Positions 9,589 through 17,342 of a stretch of 64,000 nt of DNA are shown one piece after another (position 1 is the first letter of the stretch; every line of letters starts with the position of its first letter). The notes beneath the pieces were generated by a model that was not told where the DNA came from, searched no databases, and saw only the letters and a program-made list of their open reading frames with translations. This stretch comes from Rhodococcus sp. IEGM 1409 (GTDB taxonomy: Bacteria > Actinomycetota > Actinomycetes > Mycobacteriales > Mycobacteriaceae), in contig NZ_JASHKN010000001.1 of NCBI RefSeq assembly GCF_030056735.1, forward strand, positions 1,054,001-1,118,000. Direction: 5' to 3'. The translations under genes were made by a program, and so were the position numbers.

Positions 9589-10620
9589 TCACTGTCCTTT
9601 CGTGGAGGGAACGGCGAACGGACGAAATGTCCGCTGGCCATAGAGAAGATCGAGAAGTTCGTCGAACTCACCCAGTAGATCGATCGCGTCGGGACGCAGT
9701 CTGGGGTTGTCCTGCATGCAGCCGCCGGCAAAAGCCTTCATCCGTTCGTGGGTCTGCTCGCCCAGCATTCGCAGCATCAAGCGATGAGCCATGTAGATGT
9801 CCCAGGCCGACGAAGCCGCTTCGCCGCGTTCCGGTGGGTAGGAATCACGATCAGAACCGATCGTCGCGAGCAGGCGACTGCCCGCGCGCGTAGCAAACGA
9901 CCAGCCCACCAGAACCACCCCGTGCCGATCAGGCTCGATCAGCACGTTGTCCGCAGTGATCGCGGTGTGCACCCAGCCAGTAGCGTGCGCCGCTGCAAGT
10001 GCCCGAAGGAGACGGCGGTGCATCCACGCCCAGTCAGGCGGATCGAGGCCACCTGGATATGCGGCACGAACATCGGCGAGACTCACGAAACCTTCAGTCA
10101 GATCGTCGAGCACGTCGATCTGGCGTCTCGTGCCGGCGTCCACATGGGTGATTCGATCGATCAACCGCGGGAAGTACGGGGCTGCCCAACCGGCATCGGA
10201 CGAATTCTCGATGTCCGTCAGCGCATTTCGCTCCGCCTCGATCATGGAGTTCGCCCGAGGGTTTCGCGGAATCTTGAGTACGACACCGGCATCGGACCGG
10301 TACAGGTTGGCGACCGACCCGCGCGCTACCAGTCCACCCAATGCGTACTCTCCCCGATCTCCTACATATACGGGCCGAGAATCCGCAGGCTTGAACTCCG
10401 CCGTCCAACTCCGGTAAAGCTCGTTCAATCGGGACGTTGCGGCCGAGTACCGCACACGATCTTCGGGCCTCGCCCGGTCCGGATGAATCGCGGAGGCGAG
10501 CCGATGAAAACGACGCTTTGCAGCACGGCGGGTGCCTGGATCACTGGAGACTCCTCCGAACACGTCGGCCGAAACCTTTGCTGCCTCGACTGTTTCGAGT
10601 GCGGTGCTCGTCGTTTTCAT
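9589..10620 (-). CDS. J-domain fused to a protein pseudokinase
   Basis: 343 aa. The N-terminal 75 residues resemble a DnaJ J-domain with the HPD tripeptide at 46-48 (SAIHPDRAR). Residues 90-330 have a protein-kinase fold: a glycine-loop region, the VAIK-type lysine in VVLKIPR and an alpha-C Glu in EAERNA. The catalytic loop reads HTAITADNVLI instead of HRDLKxxN, losing the catalytic Asp, and DFG is replaced by VGW. It should bind nucleotide or partner but not phosphorylate. First gene of the four-gene operon. Its ATG lies one base from a 23-bp palindrome and has no ribosome site, so the mRNA may be leaderless. Confidence 0.75.
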   Translation of the reverse strand: MKTTSTALETVEAAKVSADVFGGVSSDPGTRRAAKRRFHRLASAIHPDRARPEDRVRYSAATSRLNELYRSWTAEFKPADSRPVYVGDRGEYALGGLVARGSVANLYRSDAGVVLKIPRNPRANSMIEAERNALTDIENSSDAGWAAPYFPRLIDRITHVDAGTRRQIDVLDDLTEGFVSLADVRAAYPGGLDPPDWAWMHRRLLRALAAAHATGWVHTAITADNVLIEPDRHGVVLVGWSFATRAGSRLLATIGSDRDSYPPERGEAASSAWDIYMAHRLMLRMLGEQTHERMKAFAGGCMQDNPRLRPDAIDLLGEFDELLDLLYGQRTFRPFAVPSTKGQ

Positions 10621-10621
10621 G

Positions 10622-10644
10622 GTTTTAGTCTAACTGACTAAAAC
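10622..10644. promoter_or_regulatory. Perfect 9-bp inverted repeat, probable operator of the pseudokinase/vWA/PurA-like operon
   Basis: GTTTTAGTC and GACTAAAAC are perfect complements with a 5-bp spacer, one base upstream of the start codon at 10620. A repressor bound here would cover the transcription start. The operon's own NrtR-like protein is the natural candidate; NrtR operators are palindromes of this size. Confidence 0.65.
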
Positions 10645-10711
10645 AAAGTCGGCAAGAAGGCGTATTGCGTCCGGGTACATGCGAATTACATGCAGGACAC
10701 GAAAATGACAA

Positions 10712-10841
10712 TCATCTGCCGGCACCGAGGGCCGCAACAGCCTTACGTAGATCGATCACCGCCGGACTACTGTCTCCATCGCGCGTGCACAGATCGATCG
10801 AACATTGCTCGACGTCGGAGATTCGCACGAAACTGATATCC
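10712..10841 (-). pseudogene. C-terminal remnant of a LysR-type regulator
   Basis: About 42 codons end at a TGA (10712-10714). They read like the end of a LysR effector domain: [17 protein letters not shown], then DSSPAVIDLRKAVAAL, matching the usual strand plus D/R-x-SPA-helix ending. There is no start codon or DNA-binding part. The frame runs into the antisense of the adjacent SDR tail. The LysR label rests on a short segment. Confidence 0.4.
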
Positions 10842-10842
10842 G

Positions 10843-10962
10843 ATGGGTCGCGCCCAGATGCCCCGAGACATCGCCGAAATGGTCGCGTTCTTGCTCAGCG
10901 ACAAGGCTCGCAATGTCACCGGGCAGACGATTGCCGTCGACGGCGGCGCCGTGATGACTTGA
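10843..10962 (+). pseudogene. C-terminal remnant of a short-chain dehydrogenase
   Basis: 39 codons ending at TGA carry the standard SDR ending: a P-x-D-I-A helix ([15 protein letters not shown]), then [17 protein letters not shown] stop lies two codons before the ATG, and no Rossmann or catalytic region exists upstream. It starts where the LysR tail stops, so both seem cut by one deletion. Confidence 0.6.
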
Positions 10963-10977
10963 TCGGGTCGATGGCGG

Positions 10978-11739
10978 TCAGCCCCAGCGCGACTGACCGC
11001 CGTCGAGCGGGATCGTTGCACCCGTGAGGTACCCGGCGTCTTCGCTGACGAGGAAGACGACAGCACGACCGATGTCGGTCTCGGGATCTCCGACGCGTCC
11101 CAGCGGGATACCCGCAACAAAAGCCGCCGCTTCTTCCGGGTTCTTGTCCATCCACCACTGCAGTGCGGGAGTCTTGGCGTGCGGGGCGACGTTGAGAACT
11201 CGAATGTTGTCCTTGCCCCATTCGCAGGCCGCGGCGCGGGTCAACGAGCGCATGCCTTCCTTGATGGAACCGTAAGCGCCGTAATTGCTGGCGTCCCAGC
11301 GCACGGCTGCTGAGGTGACCATGTTGATGATGACGCCACCGCCACGACTGTTCATGTGCGGGTACGACGCCTGCATCATGCGCAGGGTGGCGAGTGGGCC
11401 CGTCGCGAAGGAACGCTCGAAGTCTTCGTCGAGCACGCTCAAGAGCGGACCGGGCTTGCAGTCGTTTGCGTTGTTGACCAGGATGTCGATTCCGCCGAAC
11501 AGTTCGACGGTACGGGCGACAGCCGCGGTGATGTCGTCCTTCTTGCTCACGTCGCAGACCACGGCCTCACCGCGAGCGCCGATGTCAGCCAGCAGTCCGC
11601 AGGTGGTGTGCAACTTGGATTCGGTACGGCCGGCAACGGCGATCACGGCTCCCTCTTTGGCCAAGGCCAGGGCGATCCCCTGCCCGATTCCCTGACCCGC
11701 ACCCGTGATGAGTGCGACTTTGCCTTCGAGCTTGCCCAT
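10978..11739 (-). CDS. Short-chain dehydrogenase/reductase, likely steroid pathway
   Basis: 253 aa from ATG 11739 with TGGAG upstream. The NAD(P)-binding TGAGQGIG motif is at residues 13-20, NNA follows near residue 90 and the catalytic YGSIK near residue 160; the ending is the usual LDGG. It oxidises or reduces an alcohol/ketone in the cytoplasm. It is divergent from another SDR (start 11938), and the shared promoter carries a palindrome that fits the KstR2 consensus. This suggests a role in steroid C/D-ring or side-chain breakdown, by context only. Confidence 0.82.
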   Translation of the reverse strand: MGKLEGKVALITGAGQGIGQGIALALAKEGAVIAVAGRTESKLHTTCGLLADIGARGEAVVCDVSKKDDITAAVARTVELFGGIDILVNNANDCKPGPLLSVLDEDFERSFATGPLATLRMMQASYPHMNSRGGGVIINMVTSAAVRWDASNYGAYGSIKEGMRSLTRAAACEWGKDNIRVLNVAPHAKTPALQWWMDKNPEEAAAFVAGIPLGRVGDPETDIGRAVVFLVSEDAGYLTGATIPLDGGQSRWG

Positions 11740-11842
11740 GTGACTACTCCAATGTCCTTCGACGTGCGGGCCCTTTTTGCGAGAAGGACCGGTCGATTCT
11801 GGTGACTGCCGGTGTTTGTCGTCTACACTCGACCTACAAACA

Positions 11843-11858
11843 ACCAAGCACTTGCTTG
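11843..11858. promoter_or_regulatory. Palindrome fitting the KstR2 operator consensus
   Basis: ACCAAGCACTTGCT (11843-11856) fits the KstR2 consensus AnCAAGnnCTTGnT at every fixed position. Overlapping it, CAAGCA-CT-TGCTTG (11845-11858) is also a perfect 6-bp inverted repeat. It lies between two divergent SDR genes and could control both. KstR2 governs cholesterol C/D-ring genes in mycobacteria and rhodococci. Confidence 0.6.
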
Positions 11859-11937
11859 ACCCTAAGGTGTGCGACCGTGTCGCGTCAATCACTTTGGGCG
11901 GCAATTCAGCTCGGCACTGCACCAGGAAGGCTCCACC

Positions 11938-12714
11938 GTGACACTGCCCAACCCCGTCGATTTCAGCGGCCGCTCGGTGATCGTCACCGGCGGCACCAAA
12001 GGCATCGGCTTCGTCATCGCCGAAACCTTCCTCGCCGCGGGTGCGAACGTGCTGGTCTGTGGCCGCAACGAGCCCGAAACTCTGCCCACCGCCGACGGCC
12101 GTAGCGCAGCCTTTCGCGCCACCGACGTCCGTGATCCTGCCGACGCCGCAGCCCTCGTCCAGGACGCAGTCGAGCGCTTCGGCCGTCTGGACGTCCTGGT
12201 CAACAACGCCGGCGGCTCCCCCGACGCCGATGCTGCGACGGTGTCGCCCCGCTTCGTCGAAAAGATCGTGGCACTGAACTTGTTGGCGCCCTTCAACGTT
12301 GCCCAGGCTGCCAACGCAGTCATGCAGACGCAGGACGAGGGCGGCGCCATCATCAACATCGGCAGCGTCTCGGCAATCGACCCACAGCCCGGAACCGCGG
12401 CGTACAGCGCGGCCAAGGCGGGTCTCCTCGTTCTGACCAAGTCGTTGGCCCTCGAATGGGCTCCCAAGGTCCGGATCAACCACATCACGACCGGCCTGAT
12501 CCGTACGGAGGCAGCCGCCGAGGTCTACGGTGCCGACGGCGGCGCTGCGGTCACCAGGACCATTCCGATGAAGCGGATGGCCGTACCGGCAGATATTGCC
12601 AACTCCTGCCTGTTCCTGGCGAGCCCACTCTCCTCGTACGTGAACGGCGCCGACATCGCCGTTCACGGCGGCGGCGAATATCCGGCTCGCTACATGGCGA
12701 CCCATCAGGACTGA
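11938..12714 (+). CDS. Short-chain dehydrogenase/reductase, likely steroid pathway
   Basis: 258 aa from a GTG at 11938 with AGGAAGG eight bases upstream; an ATG 23 codons earlier lacks a site. The motifs TGGTKGIG, NNAGG and YSAAK are all present, followed by the C-terminal VHGGGEYP. A normal classical SDR. It shares the KstR2-type promoter region with the divergent SDR at 10978-11739, so the two are probably co-regulated. The specific step is unknown. A strong terminator follows directly. Confidence 0.82.
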   Translation: MTLPNPVDFSGRSVIVTGGTKGIGFVIAETFLAAGANVLVCGRNEPETLPTADGRSAAFRATDVRDPADAAALVQDAVERFGRLDVLVNNAGGSPDADAATVSPRFVEKIVALNLLAPFNVAQAANAVMQTQDEGGAIINIGSVSAIDPQPGTAAYSAAKAGLLVLTKSLALEWAPKVRINHITTGLIRTEAAAEVYGADGGAAVTRTIPMKRMAVPADIANSCLFLASPLSSYVNGADIAVHGGGEYPARYMATHQD

Positions 12715-12724
12715 ATCACTCACA

Positions 12725-12764
12725 AAGCAGCCCCGGAGCGAATGTGCTCAGGGGCTGCTTTTTT
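12725..12764 (+). terminator. Rho-independent terminator after the SDR gene
   Basis: AAGCAGCCCC pairs with GGGGCTGCTT around an inner GAGC/GCTC stem, followed by a T-run. On the minus strand the T-run is shorter, so it may also help to end the convergent operon that stops at 12825. Confidence 0.85.
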
Positions 12765-12824
12765 GTGCGAACAACTGCGGGGCGCGACGAGGGGTCAAGC
12801 ACCCCGCAGTTGAGTATGGAGGGA

Positions 12825-13652
12825 CTAGTGAGTGGAGAAGCTCACTCGTGCACCGGAAATCGCCACCTGATCACCCTTGCTGACCTGGAACGCCAGGTCG
12901 TCGGGAGTTCCCCACGCAACGATGGACGGCGCTTCACCCGGATGGATTGCCGCAGCGAATCGGCCCTCGAGGCTCACGAGGTCCGCCGGATGCACTCCGG
13001 CGACCCGAGCCAGCTCGAGGGTGCTCGCGGCCAACGTGCACAGTCCGTGCATGATCGGACGCGGCTGGTTGATCCGCGCCGCAGCATCGGGATCGATGTG
13101 GATGTGGTGTTTGTCGCCCAGCAGGCGGTACATCGCAGTCTGATTCTCCGCCGTGGTCAGCACGCCGGTCAGCGAAGGCTCACCGGTAGGCTCCGCCGGA
13201 CGTGAGGGTCCACGTTCTCCGCCGAATCCACCGGCACCGGGAGCAAAAAGTGACCAGGTCGCGACGAAGTATTCGCACTCCACCGTCACCTCGAACACCG
13301 CAGCTGCGCCCTTGTCCCACACCTCACCGACCGAAGCCTTCAACGTCACGTCACCGCTACGCGGCAGCGGGGCATGCACTTTCAGCTCTTGCGAGCCGTG
13401 GAGTGCTGTCTTGGTATCGAAGGCTCCCGCTGACCCCAGCGCGTCAGGGGCCCACTGCGCCAGCGTCAGAGCAAAGGTCGGCAGTACCCGAAGCTGATCC
13501 TCGAAGACGAGGTCCAACTCGGTTGCCTTGGCGCCCACGGCAAGTGCGTACAGGATCGCGTCGCGCTCGGTGTACGAGACGGTGCGGGTACCGAGATCGG
13601 CTCCGCGCCAATCGCCGGCGGTCTTCGCAGCTTCCGAAGTTGTCACTGTCAT
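12825..13652 (-). CDS. MaoC-family enoyl-CoA hydratase (double hot-dog)
   Basis: 275 aa, GAGAGGA before ATG 13652. Two hot-dog repeats form the fold; the hydratase-2 motif lies in the C-terminal half as LLGDKHHIHIDPDAA followed by PIMHG, giving the catalytic Asp/His pair. It should hydrate a steroid side-chain enoyl-CoA and is about the size of ChsH3/Hsd4B-type hydratases. It is the last gene of the igr-like operon, 24 bp after ltp2. A paralogue with a more canonical motif sits at 35993-36862. Confidence 0.82.
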   Translation of the reverse strand: MTVTTSEAAKTAGDWRGADLGTRTVSYTERDAILYALAVGAKATELDLVFEDQLRVLPTFALTLAQWAPDALGSAGAFDTKTALHGSQELKVHAPLPRSGDVTLKASVGEVWDKGAAAVFEVTVECEYFVATWSLFAPGAGGFGGERGPSRPAEPTGEPSLTGVLTTAENQTAMYRLLGDKHHIHIDPDAAARINQPRPIMHGLCTLAASTLELARVAGVHPADLVSLEGRFAAAIHPGEAPSIVAWGTPDDLAFQVSKGDQVAISGARVSFSTH

Positions 13653-13676
13653 GTCCTCTCTTGAACAGCGTCTCTC

Positions 13677-14855
13677 TTAAACAGCGCCGAGAACGAGACC
13701 GCTGGTGGGTACCGCCGTTCCGGCTGTAACCAACACGTTTTCGACGCCCTCGGGCTGATTGGTCGACGTGCCTCGGACCAGTCGCACACCTTCGGCAATT
13801 CCGTTGACGCCGTGCAGGTATGCCTCGCCGACCTGACCACCGTGAGTGTTGGACGGCAGGCGTCCACCGATCTCCAGGTTGCCCTCGCGGATGAAGTCCT
13901 TGGCCTCACCTGGCTTGCAGAAGCCCAGTTCTTCGAGTTGCGGAAGCACCAACGGGGTGAAGTGGTCGTACAGGATCGCTGCGTTGATGTCATCAGGGGT
14001 CAGGCCGCTCTGGCCGTACAACTGACGAGCAACCAGGCCCATCTCCGGAATACCGGAGATGTCAGGACGGTAGTAGCTGGTCATCATGTGCTGATCCTTG
14101 CTACTGCCCTGAGCGGCACCCTTGATGACGACGGGCTTGTTGGCCAGATCCTTTGCGCGCTCGGCAGAGACGATGACCAGCGCCTGGCCGCCGTCGGTTT
14201 CCTGGCAGCAGTCGAGCAGGTGCAGCGGCTCGGCGATCCAGCGCGAGTTCTGATGGTCCTCGAGTGTGATCGGACGCTCGTAGAACCAGGCAGCCGGGTT
14301 GTTGGCGGCGTGCTTGCGCGCCACCACTGCAACTCGTCCGAAGTCCTCACTCGTCGCACCGTACTGGTGCATGTATCGACGGGCGAACATGGCGACCCAC
14401 TGAGCGGGAGTCGACAAGCCCTGAGGAGTCATCCACGCATATGCAGCGCGGTCAGCGGTGCTGTCCATGGGTCGATCGTGCTGGCCAAGGCCGTAGCGCA
14501 CACCGGAGCGCTCGTTGAAAGCGCGGTAGCAGACCACGACGTCGGCAACACCCGTCGCAACTGCCATAGCGGCCTGTTGCACCGTGGCACACGCAGCGCC
14601 GCCACCGTAGTGAATGCGCGAGAAGAACTCGAGCTCACCGAGGCCGCAGTTGCGAGCCACGATGGCTTCGCCGTTGGTCTCCGACGTGTAGGTGGACAGA
14701 CCGTCGACCTCGGACGGATCGATACCGGCGTCAGCGAGTGCCGCGACGATGGCCTCACAAGCCAACTGCAGTTCGGTGCGGCCGGAGTTCTTCGAGAACT
14801 CGGTGGATCCGATGCCGACGATGGCAGCGGCACCCGAGAGCGGGCTGATCGCCAT
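13677..14855 (-). CDS. ltp2: Ltp2-type steroid side-chain aldolase (thiolase fold)
   Basis: 392 aa. A thiolase-superfamily lipid-transfer protein with the Ltp2 signature HYGGGAACATVQQA and VVVCYRAFNERSG, plus THGGQVGEAYLHG near the C-terminus. Known Ltp2 enzymes cleave the 17-hydroxy-20-carboxyl-CoA steroid to androstenedione-type ketone plus propionyl-CoA, working in complex with the DUF35 domain of ChsH2. Both partner genes lie just upstream. Its start overlaps the chsH1 stop. The steroid substrate, cholesterol- or bile-acid-derived, is not settled by sequence. Confidence 0.85.
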   Translation of the reverse strand: MAISPLSGAAAIVGIGSTEFSKNSGRTELQLACEAIVAALADAGIDPSEVDGLSTYTSETNGEAIVARNCGLGELEFFSRIHYGGGAACATVQQAAMAVATGVADVVVCYRAFNERSGVRYGLGQHDRPMDSTADRAAYAWMTPQGLSTPAQWVAMFARRYMHQYGATSEDFGRVAVVARKHAANNPAAWFYERPITLEDHQNSRWIAEPLHLLDCCQETDGGQALVIVSAERAKDLANKPVVIKGAAQGSSKDQHMMTSYYRPDISGIPEMGLVARQLYGQSGLTPDDINAAILYDHFTPLVLPQLEELGFCKPGEAKDFIREGNLEIGGRLPSNTHGGQVGEAYLHGVNGIAEGVRLVRGTSTNQPEGVENVLVTAGTAVPTSGLVLGAV

Positions 14856-15283
14856 CAGGGCCTCCCCTCTTCCTTGAAAGCGACTGCGACGGTTCCGGTT
14901 GCGTGATTCCCGAGGTTGTTCGCGCCCTGCACCTTGACCACGACCACTCCGTCTTCCTTGGACACGACCTCACCGGTCATCGTCATGGTGTCGCCCGGGT
15001 AGTTGGGTGCGCCGAGACGGATTGCGATGCGGCGCAGAGTCGATGCCGATCCAGCCCAGTCCGTGACGTACCGGCCGACGAGACCGTTGCTCGTGAGGAT
15101 GTTCATGAAGACATCCTTGGAGCCACGTTCCTGAGCCAGGCTCGGGTCGTGGTGCACGTCCTGGAAATCGCGGGTGGCAATTGCGGTGGCGACGATCAAC
15201 GTGCGGGTCAACGGGATTGCCAACTCGGGCAATGCATCTCCGACCATGATGTCCGCGTAGCTGCCACCGGTGAGAACGGTCAT
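14855..15283 (-). CDS. chsH1: ChsH1-like MaoC hydratase subunit
   Basis: 142 aa single hot-dog protein. The motif DFQDVHHDPSLAQERGSKDVFMN corresponds in place to the hydratase-2 motif, with Asp and His available. In the igr pathway ChsH1 pairs with the MaoC part of ChsH2 to hydrate the 17(20)-enoyl-CoA. It is flanked by ltp2 and an acyl-CoA dehydrogenase with 1-4 bp overlaps, so expression is coupled. Position and size match mycobacterial Rv3541c. Confidence 0.82.
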   Translation of the reverse strand: MTVLTGGSYADIMVGDALPELAIPLTRTLIVATAIATRDFQDVHHDPSLAQERGSKDVFMNILTSNGLVGRYVTDWAGSASTLRRIAIRLGAPNYPGDTMTMTGEVVSKEDGVVVVKVQGANNLGNHATGTVAVAFKEEGRP

Positions 15284-16395
15284 GCGAGCACCTCCACACC
15301 GGATGCAAGCTGCGCACCCAGACGCGCGAGGTCGGAGCTGGAACCACCGAGGGTGGCAGCAATCTGCTTACCCCACAGCAGGTGACGGTGAACCGGGTAG
15401 TCGGTGTCCACGCCCATGCCGCCGTGCACATGCGTCGTCCGATGCACCACACGCTGCCCGCCATCGGTCGCCCACCACTTGGCGACCAGTACCGAGGTGC
15501 CGAGATCCAATCCCTCGGAAATTCGCCATGCTGCCTGCCACAGTGTCACTCGCATTGCCTCGAGATCGATGTAGCAATCGGCGAGCTGGTGGTTGACCGC
15601 CTGGAACGTTGCGAGGGGTCGGCCGAACTGCTGGCGGCCGTTCAGATACGTGACGGCCTGTGCCACAGCGCCCGATCCGACGCCCCATTGAATTGCGGCC
15701 AATGCCAGTTCGACTCGGTCGATCAGCCACGGAACCGTGGTTCCGTCGGCCGCGCCGATGAGCTGCGCCGGCGTTCCGGCCAAGGTGACGTTGGCACAGA
15801 TCTCCCAGTTGGTGGACTGTGTCTGTTCGAGCGTCACTCCTTCGGCACTCAGGTCCACCAGCAGCAATGCCGTACCGGTGGAAGTGGTTGCCGAGACGAG
15901 GGCGAGGTTCGCGATGTGAGTCATCGGCACTACTGCCTTCTCACCCGTCACGGTCCAATTGCCCTCGGCATCTTGCTCAGCCGTGGTCAGTGGGTCGCCG
16001 CCCGTGTACGGACCGAACTCCTCGAGACCGACGGTCAGGAATCGACTGCCGTCGGCAACTCCCGGAAGGAGTTCGGCGCGAAGGGAATCAGACCCGAATT
16101 CATTGACAGCCAGTGCCGCAAGGGTCGTCTCCCAGATCGGCACGGCCGCAACGTGACGTCCCTGCTGTTCGAGCAGCGCGTACAGCTCCGACAATCCGAG
16201 GCCACCGCCGCCGAACTCCTCCGGCAGTGCGATTCCGAGCAGCCCGGTGCTCGCGAGTTCACGCCACAGTTCACGGTCGACGCGCTCAGTGGAGAGTTCG
16301 ATCTCCTTGGTGCGTTCGATCGTCGCCTTGCTTGTGAAGACCTCGTCGGCCAGTGCGCGAATCGCTTCCTGCTCTTCGCTGAAATTGAAGTCCAT
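15280..16395 (-). CDS. chsE1: Acyl-CoA dehydrogenase, ChsE1 (FadE28)-like subunit
   Basis: 371 aa. The acyl-CoA dehydrogenase fold is clear (N-terminal helices, GLLGIALPEEFGG, then the C-terminal helical domain with GRQQFGRPLATFQ and HVHGGMGVD). The mid-domain is less conserved than in ordinary FadEs, as expected for the FadE28-type chain of the alpha2-beta2 ChsE1-ChsE2 enzyme, which dehydrogenates the three-carbon steroid side chain. The ATG overlaps the chsH2 stop. Which subunit is E1 and which E2 is judged by resemblance and could be swapped. Confidence 0.75.
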   Translation of the reverse strand: MDFNFSEEQEAIRALADEVFTSKATIERTKEIELSTERVDRELWRELASTGLLGIALPEEFGGGGLGLSELYALLEQQGRHVAAVPIWETTLAALAVNEFGSDSLRAELLPGVADGSRFLTVGLEEFGPYTGGDPLTTAEQDAEGNWTVTGEKAVVPMTHIANLALVSATTSTGTALLLVDLSAEGVTLEQTQSTNWEICANVTLAGTPAQLIGAADGTTVPWLIDRVELALAAIQWGVGSGAVAQAVTYLNGRQQFGRPLATFQAVNHQLADCYIDLEAMRVTLWQAAWRISEGLDLGTSVLVAKWWATDGGQRVVHRTTHVHGGMGVDTDYPVHRHLLWGKQIAATLGGSSSDLARLGAQLASGVEVLA

Positions 16396-17342
16396 CAGTG
16401 CTCCTCGCGTACGGCCGGCCGGAACGCGGGAAGCGTCAGATCCGGGTCGGCGTCGATCCAGTCAAGTTCCACGGGCATGTCGACCACGACATCTTCGGGC
16501 GCGATGCCCACCATGTTGGCGATCAATCGGGTTCCCTCTTCGAGTTCGACGACCGCAACGATCAGCGGGTAGTCGAACGCGTCGATCTTGGGGTGGTGAT
16601 TGACCACGAAGCTGTACACCGTGCCCCGGCCCGACGCGTCGATCGTGTCCCACTCGAGTGACTGGCACTCCCCGCACATCGGGCCGGTGGGATGACGCAA
16701 CGTCTTGCAGGACATGCAGCGCTGAATCACCAGACGGTGCTCCTTGGCTGCTTCGAACCAGAAAGCGTTGTCCGCGTTGAGAGCCGGACGCGGACGCAAT
16801 GCACGAGGAGCTTCGGGCGCAGCAGATTCCTGAGGCTTGAACCGCAGCGTCCGCCACCGCTGGGTGCCGACAACCTGGTCGTCACCGTTGCGGTAGGTCT
16901 TGAGCGTCGTGACGAAATGCCCGACGCCGAGACCGGTCTTCTTCTCCGGCGAAATCGACTCGATGACCTCGGTGTAGTTCACGCGATCGCCGGGGCGCAG
17001 TTCGACGAAGAACTCCTGATCGGAATCGGTGGCCACGACGGAGGTGTATCCGGCTGCGTCGAGGGTGGCGATCAGATCGGTCCACACCTGCGAGGGGTCG
17101 TTGCCCGCCATCTTGTCGGTGAACGTCCGCATGATCCAGACCTGGAGCATCTGAGCAGGAGCGACGACGCCGTCACGGCCGGTGGCGCGGGCGGCTTCGT
17201 CGTCGAGGTAGACGGGATTTGTATCGCCCACGGTCTCGGCCCAATGCCGGATCATGGGGATGTTGACCTCGTCGGGCCCCCAGGTAGTGGGAACCAGAGT
17301 CTGGCCGACAAAAGCGTCGAGTTGCGCCGAAATGTCGCTCAC
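16395..17342 (-). CDS. chsH2: ChsH2: MaoC hydratase fused to a DUF35 zinc-ribbon/OB domain
   Basis: 315 aa in two parts. Residues 1-165 are a MaoC-like hot-dog domain. Residues 180-315 are a DUF35 domain with a zinc ribbon (CMSC and CGEC pairs) and an OB fold. In the known igr system the MaoC half teams with ChsH1 to hydrate the steroid enoyl-CoA, and the DUF35 half binds and activates the Ltp2 aldolase. Both partners are in this operon, so the whole channelled unit is present. Starts overlap stops on both sides. Confidence 0.87.
   Translation of the reverse strand: MSDISAQLDAFVGQTLVPTTWGPDEVNIPMIRHWAETVGDTNPVYLDDEAARATGRDGVVAPAQMLQVWIMRTFTDKMAGNDPSQVWTDLIATLDAAGYTSVVATDSDQEFFVELRPGDRVNYTEVIESISPEKKTGLGVGHFVTTLKTYRNGDDQVVGTQRWRTLRFKPQESAAPEAPRALRPRPALNADNAFWFEAAKEHRLVIQRCMSCKTLRHPTGPMCGECQSLEWDTIDASGRGTVYSFVVNHHPKIDAFDYPLIVAVVELEEGTRLIANMVGIAPEDVVVDMPVELDWIDADPDLTLPAFRPAVREEH

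Larger units (their letters stand above)
10621..10977. other. Intergenic stretch holding an operator and two gene remnants
   Basis: 357 bp without an intact gene. It holds the 23-bp palindrome at its left end, then the C-terminal tail of a LysR-type regulator on the minus strand (10712-10841) and the C-terminal tail of an SDR on the plus strand (10843-10962). The two tails meet back to back near 10840. Confidence 0.5.

Noticed and set aside
11740-12723. N-terminal extension of the SDR at 10978 to a 581-codon protein
   Set aside because: The extra 328 codons are antisense to the divergent SDR; a proper start with ribosome site exists at 11739.
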